Of a stretch of 64,000 nucleotides of DNA, positions 34,880 through 47,748 are shown piece after piece. The DNA lies in NCBI GenBank assembly GCA_963556195.1, contig OY744521.1, positions 129,119,788 to 129,183,787 on the forward strand. Reading direction: 5' to 3'. Under the pieces are notes generated by a model. That model ran no database searches, was not told where the DNA came from, and worked only from the letters and a program-made list of their open reading frames with translations. This DNA is from Sepiola atlantica (Eukaryota; Mollusca; Cephalopoda; Sepiida; Sepiolidae). Numbering within the stretch: position 1 is the first letter of the stretch; every line of letters begins with the position of its first letter. Made by a program: the position numbers and the translations under genes.

Positions 34880-35811
34880 AATATGTCACTTCTTCAGCGC
34901 CTTATACTTAGGTCACCAATAGAAATTCAGTGAAAACATCAATAGTTTTAACATAATTTACAAACATTTAAAAAATTCCTTTTAAAACAGGAAACACATG
35001 AAACATATATTATGTAAGTTCCACCATTAATTAATATAAAAACAAGTAATAATAATAATAATAGTAAAGGTAATAATAATTATACTAATAATTATAGTAA
35101 TAGTAGTGGTTTATATCGTAATTATAGCAATACTAATAATGATTATAAAAATAAAATCAGTAATAATAATAATTATTATAAATAATAAAAATAATAATCA
35201 TTTTAACAATGATAATAATAATTATATTATTAATAATACTAATACTATTATTAATAATATGATAATAATAATAATTGTAATGATAGTTATAATAAAGATA
35301 ATAACGATAATAGTAATAATAATAATAATATTAGTGATAATAATAGTCACAGTTAAAGTCATACACATCGAATCTTTAAAGTCTATATTAGGTATGAATA
35401 TAAAATAGGGGATAAGAAAAAATAATAGTAATAGCAATCCAAGACCACCACAACAATAATGAGCTTAGAATGAACATTAATGTTGCTGCCGTCATTAAAG
35501 CTGGTATATGCCAGAATTAATTTAAGTAAGAAATAAAACTAGGCAAATGGAAATTAGACAGTAGTTTCTATGGTATCAACGTAATGGTGGAAGTGCACCG
35601 GGGTTTTACATATATGAAAAAAAAACCGACACGCAATTTGTTAGAGCAAAATACATTACTCAAATGTGTCACATATGAGACAAGAAACAGTTTGACAAAG
35701 GATAGCATAAAACAAACAGATATGAATGTATGAAAGCATTTAGAAGTCCAATTTCAAATGAGGTTATTTTCAAAGTGCAGTTAGTTTTTTTTAGGAAAGA
35801 GTGATGTCAAG
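34880..35811. other. Non-coding, (AAT)-like low complexity
   Basis: Degenerate ATA/AAT/TTA repeats at 35047-35340 keep Ile/Asn-rich frames open on both strands. No gene. Confidence 0.55.
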
Positions 35812-36575
35812 GGAGGCGCGAGAGCGCTCTATCCCTTAATAAACGCACGAATGGCCTATGCTGTAAATCGCATTTCTTTGATCAATCATAACTCAAAAAT
35901 CAATAAACCAAATTAGTTAAAACTTTGCACACAATTTTTATTTGATAAGTTCTATAAGTGTGTAGAATTTCAGCATCATTAGTCAAGGCAACCCAGAGAC
36001 CCAGAAAGTTCAATCATGAAATCATGTTATCTGTGTGTACGTACGTATGTGCCACCCTGTATCTCATCAACTATTTGATGGATTCAGCTGATTTTTGGCA
36101 GAGATAGAGGTTCTAGGGTCTAGTTGATGGCATTTTAATTTCAGTTTACCATATATCTTAGTTTTCCAGAAAATTCCTAAAAACCTTAAAAATGACCAGT
36201 ATTCATACACTTTATTCTATATCTTATCGACCATTTGATGGATTCAGCTGATTTTTTGCAAAGATAGAGAGTCTAGTGTCTAGTTGATGGCATTTTAATT
36301 TCAGTTTACCATATACCTTGATGAGTCAAACTACCAACTATATCAGTTATGAGAAGGCATTGTATTGAGGCATAGACTTTACAAAAGTAGTGACATTCCA
36401 TGAAAAATACCAGTAAAATACATAGCCCTGTTGTGCTTGCATACCCTTAATGACAATAAAAGTGTAAAAAAATTTTGGGAATTTCCTTGCTTTTGTACAT
36501 TTAGTGTATATGAATTTTCATCTTAACCCTATTAAGGGCATATGATTTCAGTATACTGGTATTTTTCATGGAATA
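35812..36575 (-). repeat. Composite dispersed repeat, copy B
   Basis: Reverse-orientation relative of 7581-8408, starting at GGGAGGCGCGAGAGCGCTCT and ending at TTTCAGTATACTGG. It lacks the extra inverted arm of copy A but has a partial direct duplication of TTTGATGGATTCAGCTGATT (36072 and 36234). Confidence 0.65.
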
Positions 36576-36864
36576 TATATATATATACTCACATCGTCAC
36601 ACAAAATTTAGCGAGTACCAAACAGCCCGTCAATAAGGAAAGAGAAGTCAAACCTCCCTTCTTCACTCTATTTTCAGAAGACGTTTTTATTCATAATTTC
36701 CTTTCTGCTTTATATACCAATATATACTTTTTTTCTTTCTTCTCTATTTTTTATATCTTCTGTATGATCTTCTGGAAACGTCTTTCATTTTTTTTAATAG
36801 GCGATTTAATTTTTTTTAATGTTAAGCTGCCTCCACTTCGAATGACCAAAGGAAAAAATTCTGG

Positions 36865-36869
<5 letters not shown>

Positions 36870-36900
<31 letters not shown>

Positions 36901-37040
36901 TTTTAACCTACAGACGCCGCCGTTTCAAGCTTTTTGCTATCATCAGTGTAAGTAGTGATAATTTCAGACGGTCGAAGGGCACGAACCTAATTATAGAATC
37001 TTCGAAAGATAGCGCTCTAACCCAACGGCCACGGGAAATT
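36870..37040 (-). repeat. tRNA-derived SINE with (TA)n tail, copy 2
   Basis: On the minus strand: a GTTGGGTTAGAGCGC A-box-like segment (37012-37026), GGTTCGTGCCC B-box (36977-36987), a CTGAAATTATCAC...CACTGATGATAG body, CTTGAAAC, then a (TA)n tail (36868-36897). Same order as the copy at 390-600. This copy keeps the better A-box. Confidence 0.65.
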
Positions 37041-37156
37041 ATCACGTAAAGAAGGGAAATGAAGTTTTATTTGTTCCTGAGAAAGCGCCCCCCCACACCC
37101 ACACACACCCACACATACCCATATATAAATATATAATAATAAAGCAAGGAAATTAT

Positions 37157-37214
<58 letters not shown>

Positions 37215-37560
37215 CTATCATACCCCTTTATATATATACTAGCTAGCTTTGCTAGCTCTCTATTGATTCGAAAGATTCAGTACTTGAAACCAAAATTTCA
37301 ACATTAGTTTCTTGTCAACATGAAAAAAGAACTTTTGCATTTATTCATAAAAATTAACATTAACATTCATATAAACATTCCTAAATATTCATATAAATAG
37401 ATAAATATTAACATTTTGGTAATTTTGATGTAAATTTATTTATCGTTTAAATAAAACCGTAAATAACTCGAAAGAAATAAGAAATCAACTCGCTTGAGCG
37501 ATGGTACATCTTAGGAGGTCTTTTAAGAAAATAAAAAATAAAATTTAGCGTACCTAGAGA

Positions 37561-37606
37561 GATAGAGGGGAGGAGAAGAAGAGAAGAAAGGAGAGAGAGC
37601 GTGTGT

Positions 37607-37662
<56 letters not shown>

Positions 37663-37665
37663 GGG
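37561..37665 (+). repeat. Intronic purine (GA)n tract, one per unit
   Basis: About 100 nt of almost pure A/G, closed by GGGAGTATTCTACTCC (a 6-bp stem with a TTC loop in the later units) and a short CT-rich stretch that can pair back. It is present in every unit, for example 39241-39370, 42478-42576, 45415-45526, 48632-48728, 54785-54910 and 57745-57862. Tract length varies among units. It lies in the sense strand of the predicted introns. Confidence 0.75.
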
Positions 37666-37887
37666 AGCAATCTACTCCTTCCTCCTCTCTTAAGCTTTTT
37701 TGATTCCAATTTATTTATATTTTAAATAAGACCGTAGAGAAATGAAAAAAGAATAAATCAATTCGCCTGAGTGATGGTTCATTTTTTTTTTTGGGGGGGG
37801 GGGGGGGGCGTGTCTTTTAAAAAAGAAAATTTAGCGTGTTTAGAGTTTTGTTAGTTTTAAAGAAAAGATATGTTTACTCTTCGTTGT

Positions 37888-38190
37888 TTCGTTTTTACAT
37901 ATTCTTGTTATTTTTAAAACGTTTTGACGTATTCTTGTTATTTTAAAAAAGTTTTTACGTATTCTTGTTATTTTTAAAAAGTTTTTAGGCATTCTTGTTA
38001 TTTAAAAAAAAGTTTTGACGTATTCTTATTATTTAAAAAACGTTTTTACGTATTCTTGTTATTTAAAAAACGTTTTTACGTATTCCTGTTATTTAAAAGA
38101 AGTTTTTACGTATTCTTATTATTTTTAAAACGTTTTTGCGTATTCTTGTTAATTTTTAAAACGTCTTTACGTATTCTTGTTATTTAAAAA
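37888..38190 (+). repeat. 30-bp intronic minisatellite upstream of micro-exon 1
   Basis: About ten copies of a TACGTATTCTTGTTATTTTT-AAAACGTTTT-type unit. Similar expanded blocks precede micro-exons 3, 7, 11, 15, 16 and 17 (about 41050-41410, 47207-47570, 53365-53725, 59545-59900, 61290-61650, 63040-63400). The short units keep only one or two copies, which explains the 270-bp length difference. The Phe/Tyr/Leu-rich open frames in these blocks are by-products of the 30-bp period. Confidence 0.85.
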
Positions 38191-38351
38191 AAGTGAAAAT
38201 TCAACAGATTTTTCTGTTGTTTTTAATAAAAAATGTATATTTTCACTTTTTTGTTTTATTCATTAATAGTTGATTAATAACATTTGATTTGTTATTGATA
38301 TGTGAGATAATTCAATTTGATTCAACTCATTTATTTCCATTCTTTTTTCAG

Positions 38352-38375
38352 GTAAAGTTAAAGGTGCTGATCCCG
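38352..38375 (+). CDS. Micro-exon 1 (intact): octapeptide KVKGADP-G
   Basis: 24 nt between TTCTTTTTTCAG and GTAAGTACAT. In phase 1 it reads GT AAA GTT AAA GGT GCT GAT CCC G, that is (G/C)-K-V-K-G-A-D-P-(G). It is the first copy in the array and the only one starting GT instead of GC (silent after G) and having GCT at the fifth codon. The two other phases give an unrelated frame and a stop. If joined to exon 1 the first codon becomes Cys, and if joined to exon 2 it is Gly. Confidence 0.65.
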
Positions 38376-39333
38376 GTAAGTACATATTTTGTAAAGTATA
38401 ATTAAAATAATTCAGTGTTCGCTGTATAAAACAAGTGTTTTATTCAATCAAAAACAATAAATTCTAAACTACAAAAGCAAAATCTACAAAGTAAAACGAT
38501 CAACTGTAAAGTAAATCAGTTCAAGTGAAAATGAAAAAAAAGATCAACTTAAAATTCAAAGTGATGTAACAACATTAGTGAACGCTGCATTTGAAATTTA
38601 CAAAATTAATAAAGTGTGGAACATTAAAAAAAAAATGTAGATGTAAAATTCGAAATTACATTAAAATACAGAAATTTATAATTTAGATTTTAAAAAGTCA
38701 AATGAAGTTTTTTCAATTGAATTTCAAAATTTTGAACTGAACTTTAAATATTTCAATTTCAATATTATCTTTTCCATTTGAAGTTAGGCTCCCTTCGCGT
38801 TGATTTGTAATTTATCATATCGAGTCGAGATTTTTAATTTTACGTTGAGTCTTTGTAAGTTAAATTCGGTCTAGTTCATTTTTAGTTTAATTTTTAAAAC
38901 TTGTGAGCCTAAATATAAGTATATCTTTCATTTAGTTGAAATGCTGTCGTATTTACTTGTAATTCCACCCAAGAGTTCTTTTTTTAATTGGATCATGTTC
39001 CACTTGGAATAGCCATAAAAGCTGGATCAATTTCAACGAGAATCAAACTAATTCTTAAACTAAAATTTTTAGTCTTCATTTCTGGTTACTATTTAAGAAA
39101 TTGCCAAAATTTTAACTGAAAATTAAAAAACTTAAATTTCGAATTTAAACAGCATGATATAAAATAAAAACATCAACTAACCTGAGCGATGGTACATCTT
39201 AAGAGGTCTTTTAAAAAAATACAAAATAAAATTTGGCATACCTAGAGAAATAGAAAGGAGGGGAAGAGGAGAGGAGAGGAGAAAGGAGAGAGAGCGTGTG
39301 TGTTGAGAGAGAGAGAGTGAGAGAGAGAGAGAT

Positions 39334-39368
<35 letters not shown>

Positions 39369-39827
39369 CAAGGGAGTATTCTACTCCTTCCCTCTCTCTA
39401 TGAATTATACCTTTTTGATTCAAATTGATTTATATTTTAAATAAATCCGCAGCGAAATGAAAAAAGAATAAATCAATTCGCCTGAGTGATAGTTCCTTTT
39501 TTTGGGGGGGGGGGAGGGTGGTGGTGTCTTTTAAAAAAGAAAATTTAGCGTCTCTAGAGTTTTGTAAGTTTTAAAGAAAAAATATATTTTCTCTTTGTTG
39601 TTTCGTTTTTACATGTTCTTGTTATTTTTAAAACGTTTTTTTTACGTATTGTTGTTACTTTTAAAAAGTGTAAAATGCAACAACGTTTTCTGTTGTTTTT
39701 AATAGAAAAATATATATTTTCAGTTTTTGTTTTATTCATTTATAGTTGATTAATAGCATTTGATTTGTTATTGATATGTGAGATAATTCAATTTGATTCA
39801 ACTCATTTATTTCCATCCTTTTTTCAG

Positions 39828-39851
39828 GCAAAGTTAAAGTTCCTGATCCCG
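39828..39851 (+). pseudogene. Micro-exon 2 (donor lost): KVKVPDP
   Basis: The acceptor is intact (CCTTTTTTCAG). The base after the final G of the exon is T, so GTAAGT has become TTAAGT. A shifted GTTAAG donor would give 23 nt and break the frame. Skipping the exon keeps the frame because it is phase 1-1. The sequence codes VKVPDP as in micro-exons 7 and 11. Confidence 0.6.
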
Positions 39852-41570
39852 TTAAGTACATATTTTGTAAAGTGTAATTAAAATAATTCAGTGTTTGCTT
39901 TACTGTATAAAACAAGTGTTTTATTCAATCAAAAACAATAAATTCTAAACTACAAAAGCAAAATCTACAAAGTAAAACGATCAACTGTAAAGTAAATCAG
40001 TTCAAGTGAAAATGAAAAAAAAGATCAACTTAAAATTCAAAGTGATGTAACAACATTAGTGAACGCTGCATTTGAAATTTACAAAATTAATAAAGTGTGG
40101 AACATTAAACAAAAATGTAGATGTAAAATTCGAAATTACATTAAAATACAGAAAATTATAATTAAGATTTTAAAAAGTCAAATGAAGTTTTTTCAATTTA
40201 ATTTCAAAATTTTCAACGTGAACTTTGAATATTTCAATTTCAATATTATCTTTTCCATTTGAAGTTAGACTCCCTTCGCGTTGATTTGTTATTTATCATC
40301 TCGAGTCGAGCTTTTTAATTTTACGTTGAGCATTTGTAAGTTAAATTCGGTCTAGTTTCATTTTTAGTTTAACTTTTAAATCTTGTGAGCCTAAATATTA
40401 GTATATCTTTCATTTAGTTGAAATACAGTCGTGTTTGCTTGTAATTCCACAAAAGTGTTCTCTTTTTAATTGGATCATGTTCCACTTGGAATAGCCATAA
40501 AAGCTGGATCAATTTCAACGAGAATCAAACTAATTCTTGAACAAACATTTTTAGTCTTCATTTCTGGTTACTATTTAAGAAATTGCCAAAATTTTAACTG
40601 AAAATTAAAAAACTTAAATTTCGAATTGAAACAGCATGATGTAAAATAAAAACATCAACTCGCCTGAGCGATGGTACATCTTAAGAGGTCTTTAAAAAAA
40701 ATACAAAATAAAATTTAGCGTACCTAGAGAAATAGAGGGGAAAGGAAGAAGAGAGGAGAGGAGAAAGGAGAGAGTGCGTGTGTGTTGAGAGAGAGAAAGA
40801 GAGAGTGATAGAGAGAGAAGGGAGTATTCTACTCCTTCTCTCTCTCTATGAATAAAACCTTTTAGATTCAAATTTATTTATATTTTAAATAAGACCGTAG
40901 AGAAATGAAAAAAGAATAAATAAACTCGCCTGAGTGATGGTTCATTTTTTTTTTTTGGGGGGGGGGGGCGTGTCTTTTAAAAATGAAAATTTAGCGTGTT
41001 TAGAGTTTTGTTAGTTTTAAAGAAAAAATATGTTTACTCTTTGTTGTTTCGTTTTTACATATTCTTGTTATTTTTAAAACGTTTTTACGTATTCTTGTTA
41101 TTTAAAAAAAGTTTTTACGTATTCTTGTTATTTTTAAAAGGTTTTTAGGCATTCTTGTTATTTTTAAAAAGTGTTTACGTATTCTTGTTATTTAAAAACC
41201 GTTTTTACGTCTTCTTGTTATTTTAAAAAAGTTTTTACGTATTCCTGTTATATAAAAGAAGTTTTTACGTATTCTTGCTATTTTTAAAAAGTTTTTGCGT
41301 ATTCTTGTTATTTAAAAGAAGTTTTTACGTATGCTTGCTATTTTAAAAAAGTTTTTGCGTATTCTTGTTAATTTTTAAAACGGTTTTACGTATTCTTGTT
41401 ACTTTTAAAAAGTGAAAATTCAACAGCTGTTACTGTTGTTTTTAATAAAAAATGTATATTTTCACTTTTTTGTTTTATGCATTAATAGTTGATTAATAGC
41501 ATTTGATTTGTTATTGATATGTGAAACAATTCAATTTGATTCAACTCATTTATTTCCATCCTTTTTTCAG

Positions 41571-41594
41571 GCAAAGTTAAAGGTCCTGATCCCG
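41571..41594 (+). CDS. Micro-exon 3 (intact): KVKGPDP
   Basis: Acceptor CCTTTTTTCAG and donor GTAAGTACAT are both consensus. It is preceded by the expanded 30-bp minisatellite and opens the first four-unit block. Confidence 0.65.
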
Positions 41595-42539
41595 GTAAGT
41601 ACATATTTTGTAAAGTGTAATTAAAATAATTCAGTGTTTGCTTTACTGTATAAAACAAGTGTTTTATTCAATCAAAAACAATAAATTCTAAACTACAAAA
41701 GCAAAATCTACAAAGTAAAACGATCAACTGTAAAGTAAATGAGTTCAAGTGAAAATGAAAAAAAAGATCAACTTAAAATTCAAAGTGGTGTAACAACATT
41801 AGTGAACGCTGTATTTGAAATTTACAAAATTAATAAAGTGTGGAACATTAAAAAAAAAATGTAGATGTAAAATTCGAAATTACATTAAAATACAGAAATT
41901 TATAATTTAGATTTTAAAAAGTCAAATGAAGTTTTTTCAATTGAATTTCAAAATTTTGAACTGAACTTTAAATATTTCAATTTCAATATTATCTTTTCCA
42001 TTTGAAGTTAGACTCCCTTCGCGTTGATTTGTTATTTATCATATCGAGTCGAGATTTTTAATTTTACGTTGAGTCTTTGTAAGTTAAATTCGGTCTAGTT
42101 CATTTTTAGTTGAATTTTTAAAACTTGTGAGCCTAAATATAAGTATATCTTTCATTTAGTTGAAATGCTGTCGTATTTACTTGTAATTCCACCCAAGAGT
42201 TCTTTTTTTAATTGGATCATGTTCCACTTGGAATAGCCATAAAAGCTGGATCAATTTCAACGAGAATCAAACTAATTCTTAAACTAAAATTTTTAGTCTT
42301 CATTTCTGGTTACTATTTAAGAAATTGCCAAAATTTTAACTGAAAATTAAAAAACTTAAATTTCGAATTTAAACAGCATGATATAAAATAAAAACATCAA
42401 CTAACCTGAGCGATGGTACATCTTAAGAGGTCTTTAAAAAAATACAAAATAAAATTTGGCATACCTAGAGAAATAGAAAGGAGGGGAAGAGGAGAGGAGA
42501 GGAGAAAGGAGAGAGAGCGTGTGTGTTGAGAGAGAGAGT

Positions 42540-42573
<34 letters not shown>

Positions 42574-43032
42574 CAAGGGAGTATTCTACTCCTTCCCTCT
42601 CTCTATGAATTAAGCCTTTTTGATTCAAATTTATTTATATTTTAAATAAATCCGCAGCGAAATGAAAAAAGAATAAATCAATTCGCCTGAGTGATAGTTC
42701 CTTTTTTTTGGGGGGGGGAGGGTGGTGGTGTCTTTTAAAAAAGAAAATTTAGCGTCTCTAGAGTTTTGTAAGTTTTAAAGAAAAAATATATTTTCTCTTT
42801 GTTGTTTCGTTTTTACATGTTCTTGTTATTTTTAAAACGTTTTTTTTACGTATTGTTGTTACTTTTAAAAAGTGTAAAATGCAACAACGTTTTCTGTTGT
42901 TTTTAATAGAAAAATATATATTTTCACTTTTTTGTTTTATTCATTTATAGTTGATTAATAGCATTTGATTTGTTATTGATATGTGAGATAATTCAATTTG
43001 ATTCAACTCATTTATTTCCATCCTTTTTTCAG

Positions 43033-43056
43033 GCAAAGTTAAAGGTCCTGATCCCG
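43033..43056 (+). pseudogene. Micro-exon 4 (donor lost): KVKGPDP
   Basis: Good acceptor, TTAAGT in place of GTAAGT. Predicted to be skipped. Confidence 0.6.
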
Positions 43057-44008
43057 TTAAGTACATATTTTGTAAAGTGTAATTAAAATAATTCAGTGTT
43101 TGCTTTACTGTATAAAACAAGTGTTTTATTCAATCAAAAACAATAAATTCTAAACTACAAAAGCAAAATCTACAAAGTAAAACGATCAACTGTAAAGTAA
43201 ATGAGTTCAAGTGAAAATGAAAAAAAAGATCAACTTAAAATTCAAAGTGATGTAACAACATTAGTGAACGCTGCATTTGAAATTTATAAAATTAATAAAG
43301 TGTGGAACATTAAACAAAAATGTAGATGTAAAATTCGAAATTACATTAAAATACAGAAAATTATAATTAAGATTTTAAAAAGTCAAATGAAGTTTTTTCA
43401 ATTTAATTTCAAAATTTTCAACGTGAACTTTGAATATTTCAATTTCAATATTATCTTTTCCATTTGAAGTTAGACTCCCTTCGCGTTGATTTGTTATTTA
43501 TCATCTCGAGTCGAGCTTTTTAATTTTACGTTGAGCATTTGTAAGTTAAATTCGGTCTAGTTTCATTTTTAGTTTAACTTTTAAATCTTGTGAGCCTAAA
43601 TATTAGTATATCTTTCATTTAGTTGAAATACAGTCGTGTTTGCTTGTAATTCCACAAAAGTGTTCTCTTTTTAATTGGATCATGTTCCACTTGGAATAGC
43701 CATAAAAGCTGGATCAATTTCAACGAGAATCAAACTAATTCTTAAACTAAAATTTTTAGTCTTCATTTCTGGTTACTATTTAAGAAATTGCCAAAATTTT
43801 AACTGAAAATTAAAAAACTTAAATTTCGAATTTAAACAGCATGATATAAAATAAAAACATCAACTAACCTGAGCGATGGTACATCTTAAGAGGTCTTTAA
43901 AAAAAATACAAAATAAAATTTGGCATACCTAGAGAAATAGAAAGGAGGGGAAGAGGAGAGGAGAGGAGAAAGGAGAGAGAGCGTGTGTGTTGAGAGAGAG
44001 AGTGAGAG

Positions 44009-44049
<41 letters not shown>

Positions 44050-44505
44050 CAAGGGAGTATTCTACTCCTTCCCTCTCTCTATGAATTAAGCCTTTTTGAT
44101 TCAAATTTATTTATATTTTAAATAAATCCGCAGCGAAATGAAAAAAGAATAAATCAATTCGCCTGAGTGATAGTTCCTTTTTTTGGGGGGGAGGGTGGTG
44201 GTGTCTTTAAAAAAAAAAAATTTAGCGTCTCTAGAGTTTTGTAAGTTTTAAAGAAAAAATATATTTTCTCTTTGTTGTTTCGTTTTTACATGTTCTTGTT
44301 ATTTTTAAAACGTTTTTTTTACGTATTGTTGTTACTTTTAAAAAGTGTAAAATGCAACAACGTTTTCTGTTGTTTTTAATAGAAAAATATATATTTTCAC
44401 TTTTTTGTTTTATTCATTTATAGTTGATTAATAGCATTTGATTTGTTATTGATATGTGAGATAATTCAATTTGATTCAACTCATTTATTTCCATCCTTTT
44501 TTCAG

Positions 44506-44529
44506 GCAAAGTTAAAGGTCCTGATCCCG
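44506..44529 (+). pseudogene. Micro-exon 5 (donor lost): KVKGPDP
   Basis: Same donor change and coding sequence as micro-exon 4, consistent with spread by unit duplication. Confidence 0.6.
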
Positions 44530-45483
44530 TTAAGTACATATTTTGTAAAGTGTAATTAAAATAATTCAGTGTTTGCTTTACTGTATAAAACAAGTGTTTT
44601 ATTCAATCAAAAACAATAAATTCTAAACTACAAAAGCAAAATCTACAAAGTAAAACGATCAACTGTAAAGTAAATCAGTTCAAGTGAAAATGAAAAAAAA
44701 GATCAACTTAAAATTCAAAGTGATGTAACAACATTAGTGAACGCTGCATTTGAAATTTATAAAATTAATAAAGTGTGGAACATTAAACAAAAATGTAGAT
44801 GTAAAATTCGAAATTACATTAAAATACAGAAAATTATAATTAAGATTTTAAAAAGTCAAATGAAGTTTTTTCAATTTAATTTCAAAATTTTCAACGTGAA
44901 CTTTGAATATTTCAATTTCAATATTATCTTTTCCATTTGAAGTTAGACTCCCTTCGCGTTGATTTGTTATTTATCATCTCGAGTCGAGCTTTTTAATTTT
45001 ACGTTGAGCATTTGTAAGTTAAATTCGGTCTAGTTTCATTTTTAGTTTAACTTTTAAATCTTGTGAGCCTAAATATTAGTATATCTTTCATTTAGTTGAA
45101 ATACAGTCGTGTTTGCTTGTAATTCCACAAAAGTGTTCTCTTTTTAATTGGATCATGTTCCACTTGGAATAGCCATAAAAGCTGGATCAATTTCAACGAG
45201 AATCAAACTAATTCTTAAACTAAAATTTTTAGTCTTCATTTCTGGTTACTATTTAAGAAATTGCCAAAATTTTAACTGAAAATTTAAAAACTTAAATTTC
45301 GAATTTAAACAGCATGATATAAAATAAAAACATCAACTAACCTGAGCGATGGTACATCTTAAGAGGTCTTTAAAAAAAATACAAAATAAAATTTGGCATA
45401 CCTAGAGAAATAGAAAGGAGGGGAAGAGGAGTGGAGAGGAGAAAGGAGAGAGAGCGTGTGTGTTGAGAGAGAGAGTGAGAGAG

Positions 45484-45524
<41 letters not shown>

Positions 45525-45979
45525 CAAGGGAGTATTCTACTCCTTCCCTCTCTCTATGAATTAAGCCTTTTTGATTCAAATTTATTTATATTTTAAATAA
45601 ATCCGCAGCGAAATGAAAAAAGAATAAATCAATTCGCCTGAGTGATAGTTCCTTTTTTTGGGGGGGAGGGTGGTGGTGTCTTTAAAAAAAAAAATTTAGC
45701 GTCTCTAGAGTTTTGTAAGTTTTAAAGAAAAAATATATTTTCTCTTTGTTGTTTCGTTTTTACATGTTCTTGTTATTTTTAAAACGTTTTTTTTACGTAT
45801 TGTTGTTACTTTTAAAAAGTGTAAAATGCAACAACGTTTTCTGTTGTTTTTAATAGAAAAATATATATTTTCACTTTTTTGTTTTATTCATTTATAGTTG
45901 ATTAATAGCATTTGATTTGTTATTGATATGTGAGATAATTCAATTTGATTCAACTCATTTATTTCCATCCTTTTTTCAG

Positions 45980-46003
45980 GCAAAGTTAAAGGTCCTGATC
46001 CCG
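45980..46003 (+). pseudogene. Micro-exon 6 (donor lost): KVKGPDP
   Basis: Same donor change. It ends the first four-unit block. Confidence 0.6.
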
Positions 46004-47724
46004 TTAAGTACATATTTTGTAAAGTGTAATTAAAATAATTCAGTGTTTGCTTTACTGTATAAAACAAGTGTTTTATTCAATCAAAAACAATGAATTCTAA
46101 ACTACAAAAGCAAAATCTACAAAGTAAAACGATCAACTGTAAAGTAAATGAGTTCAAGTGAAAATGAAAAAAAAGATCAACTTAAAATTCAAAGTGATGT
46201 AACAACATTAGTGAACGCTGCATTTGAAATTTATAAAATTAATAAAGTGTGGAACATTAAAAAAAAATGTAGATGTAAAATTCGAAATTACATTAAAATA
46301 CAGAAAATTATAATTAAGATTTTAAAAAGTCAAATGAAGTTTTTTCAATTTAATTTGAAAATTTTCAACGTGAACTTTGAATATTTCAATTTCAATATTA
46401 TCTTTTCCATTTGAAGTTAGACTCCCTTCGCGTTGATTTGTTATTTATCATCTCGAGTCGAGCTTTTTAATTTTACGTTGAGCATTTGTAAGTTAAATTC
46501 GGTCTAGTTTCATTTTTAGTTTAACTTTTAAATCTTGTGAGCCTAAATATTAGTATATCTTTCATTTAGTTGAAATACAGTCGTGTTTGCTTGTAATTCC
46601 ACAAAAGTGTTCTCTTTTTAATTGGATCATGTTCCACTTGGAATAGCCATAAAAGCTGGATCAATTTCAACGAGAATCAAACTAATTCTTGAACAAACAT
46701 TTTTAGTCTTCATTTCTGGTTACTATTTAAGAAATTGCAAAAATTTGAACTGAAAATTAAAAAACTTAAATTTCGAATTGAAACAGCATGATGTAAAATA
46801 AAAACATCAACTCGCCTGAGCGATGGTACATCTTAAGAGGTCTTTAAAAAAAATACAAAATAAAATTTAGCGTACCTAGAGAAATAGAGGGGAAAGGAAG
46901 AAGAGAGGAGAGGAGAAAGGAGAGAGAGTGCGTGTGTGTTGAGAGAGAGAAAGAGAGAGTGAGAGAGAGAGAGAAGGGAGTATTCTACTCCTTCTCTCTC
47001 TCTATGAATAAAACCTTTTAGATTCAAATTTATTTATATTTTAAATAAGACCGAGGAGAAATGAAAAAAAATTAAATAAACTCGCCTGAGTGATGGTTCA
47101 TTTTTTTTTTTGGGGGGGGGGGCGTGTCTTTTAAAAATGAAAATTTAGCGTGTTTAGAGTTTTGTTAGTTTTAAAGAAAAAATATGTTTACTCTTTGTTG
47201 TTTCGTTTTTACATATTCTTGTTATTTTTAAAACGTTTTTACGTATTCTTGTTATTTTAAAAAAGTTTTTACGTATTCTTGTTATTTTTAAAAGGTTTTT
47301 AGGCATTCTTGTTATTTTTAAAAAGTGTTTACGTATTCTTGTTATTTAAAAACCGTTTTTACGTCTTCTTGTTATTTAAAAACCGTTTTTACGTATTCCT
47401 GTTATATAAAAGAAGTTTTTACGTATTCTTGCTATTTTTAAAAAGTTTTTGCGTATTCTTGTTATTTAAAAGAAGTTTTTACGTATGCTTGCTATTTTTA
47501 AAAAGTTTTTGCGTATTCTTGTTAATTTTTAAAACGGTTTTACGTATTCTTGTTACTTTTAAAAAGTGAAAATTCAACAGCTGTTACTGTTGTTTTTAAT
47601 AAAAAATGTATATTTTCACTTTTTTGTTTTATGCATTAATAGTTGATTAATAGCATTTGATTTGTTATTGATATGTGAAACAATTCAATTTGATTCAACT
47701 CATTTATTTCCATCCTTTTTTCAG

Positions 47725-47748
47725 GCAAAGTTAAAGTTCCTGATCCCG
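47725..47748 (+). CDS. Micro-exon 7 (intact): KVKVPDP
   Basis: Consensus acceptor and donor. The fourth codon is GTT (Val) instead of GGT (Gly). It follows an expanded minisatellite and opens the second block. Confidence 0.65.

Noticed and set aside
39177..39423. Ser-Leu repeat frames on the minus strand in most array units
   Set aside because: They are translations of the intronic (GA)n tract.
43201..43467. 88-codon frame (MSSSENEKKDQL...) recurring in several array units
   Set aside because: It is AT-rich and lies inside the repeated intron. In other units the start ATG is ATC and an A-run length change brings an early stop, so there is no sign of constraint.
47309..47569. Phe/Tyr/Leu-rich 86-codon frames repeated along the array
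   Set aside because: They are the direct reading of the 30-bp intronic minisatellite and follow its period.
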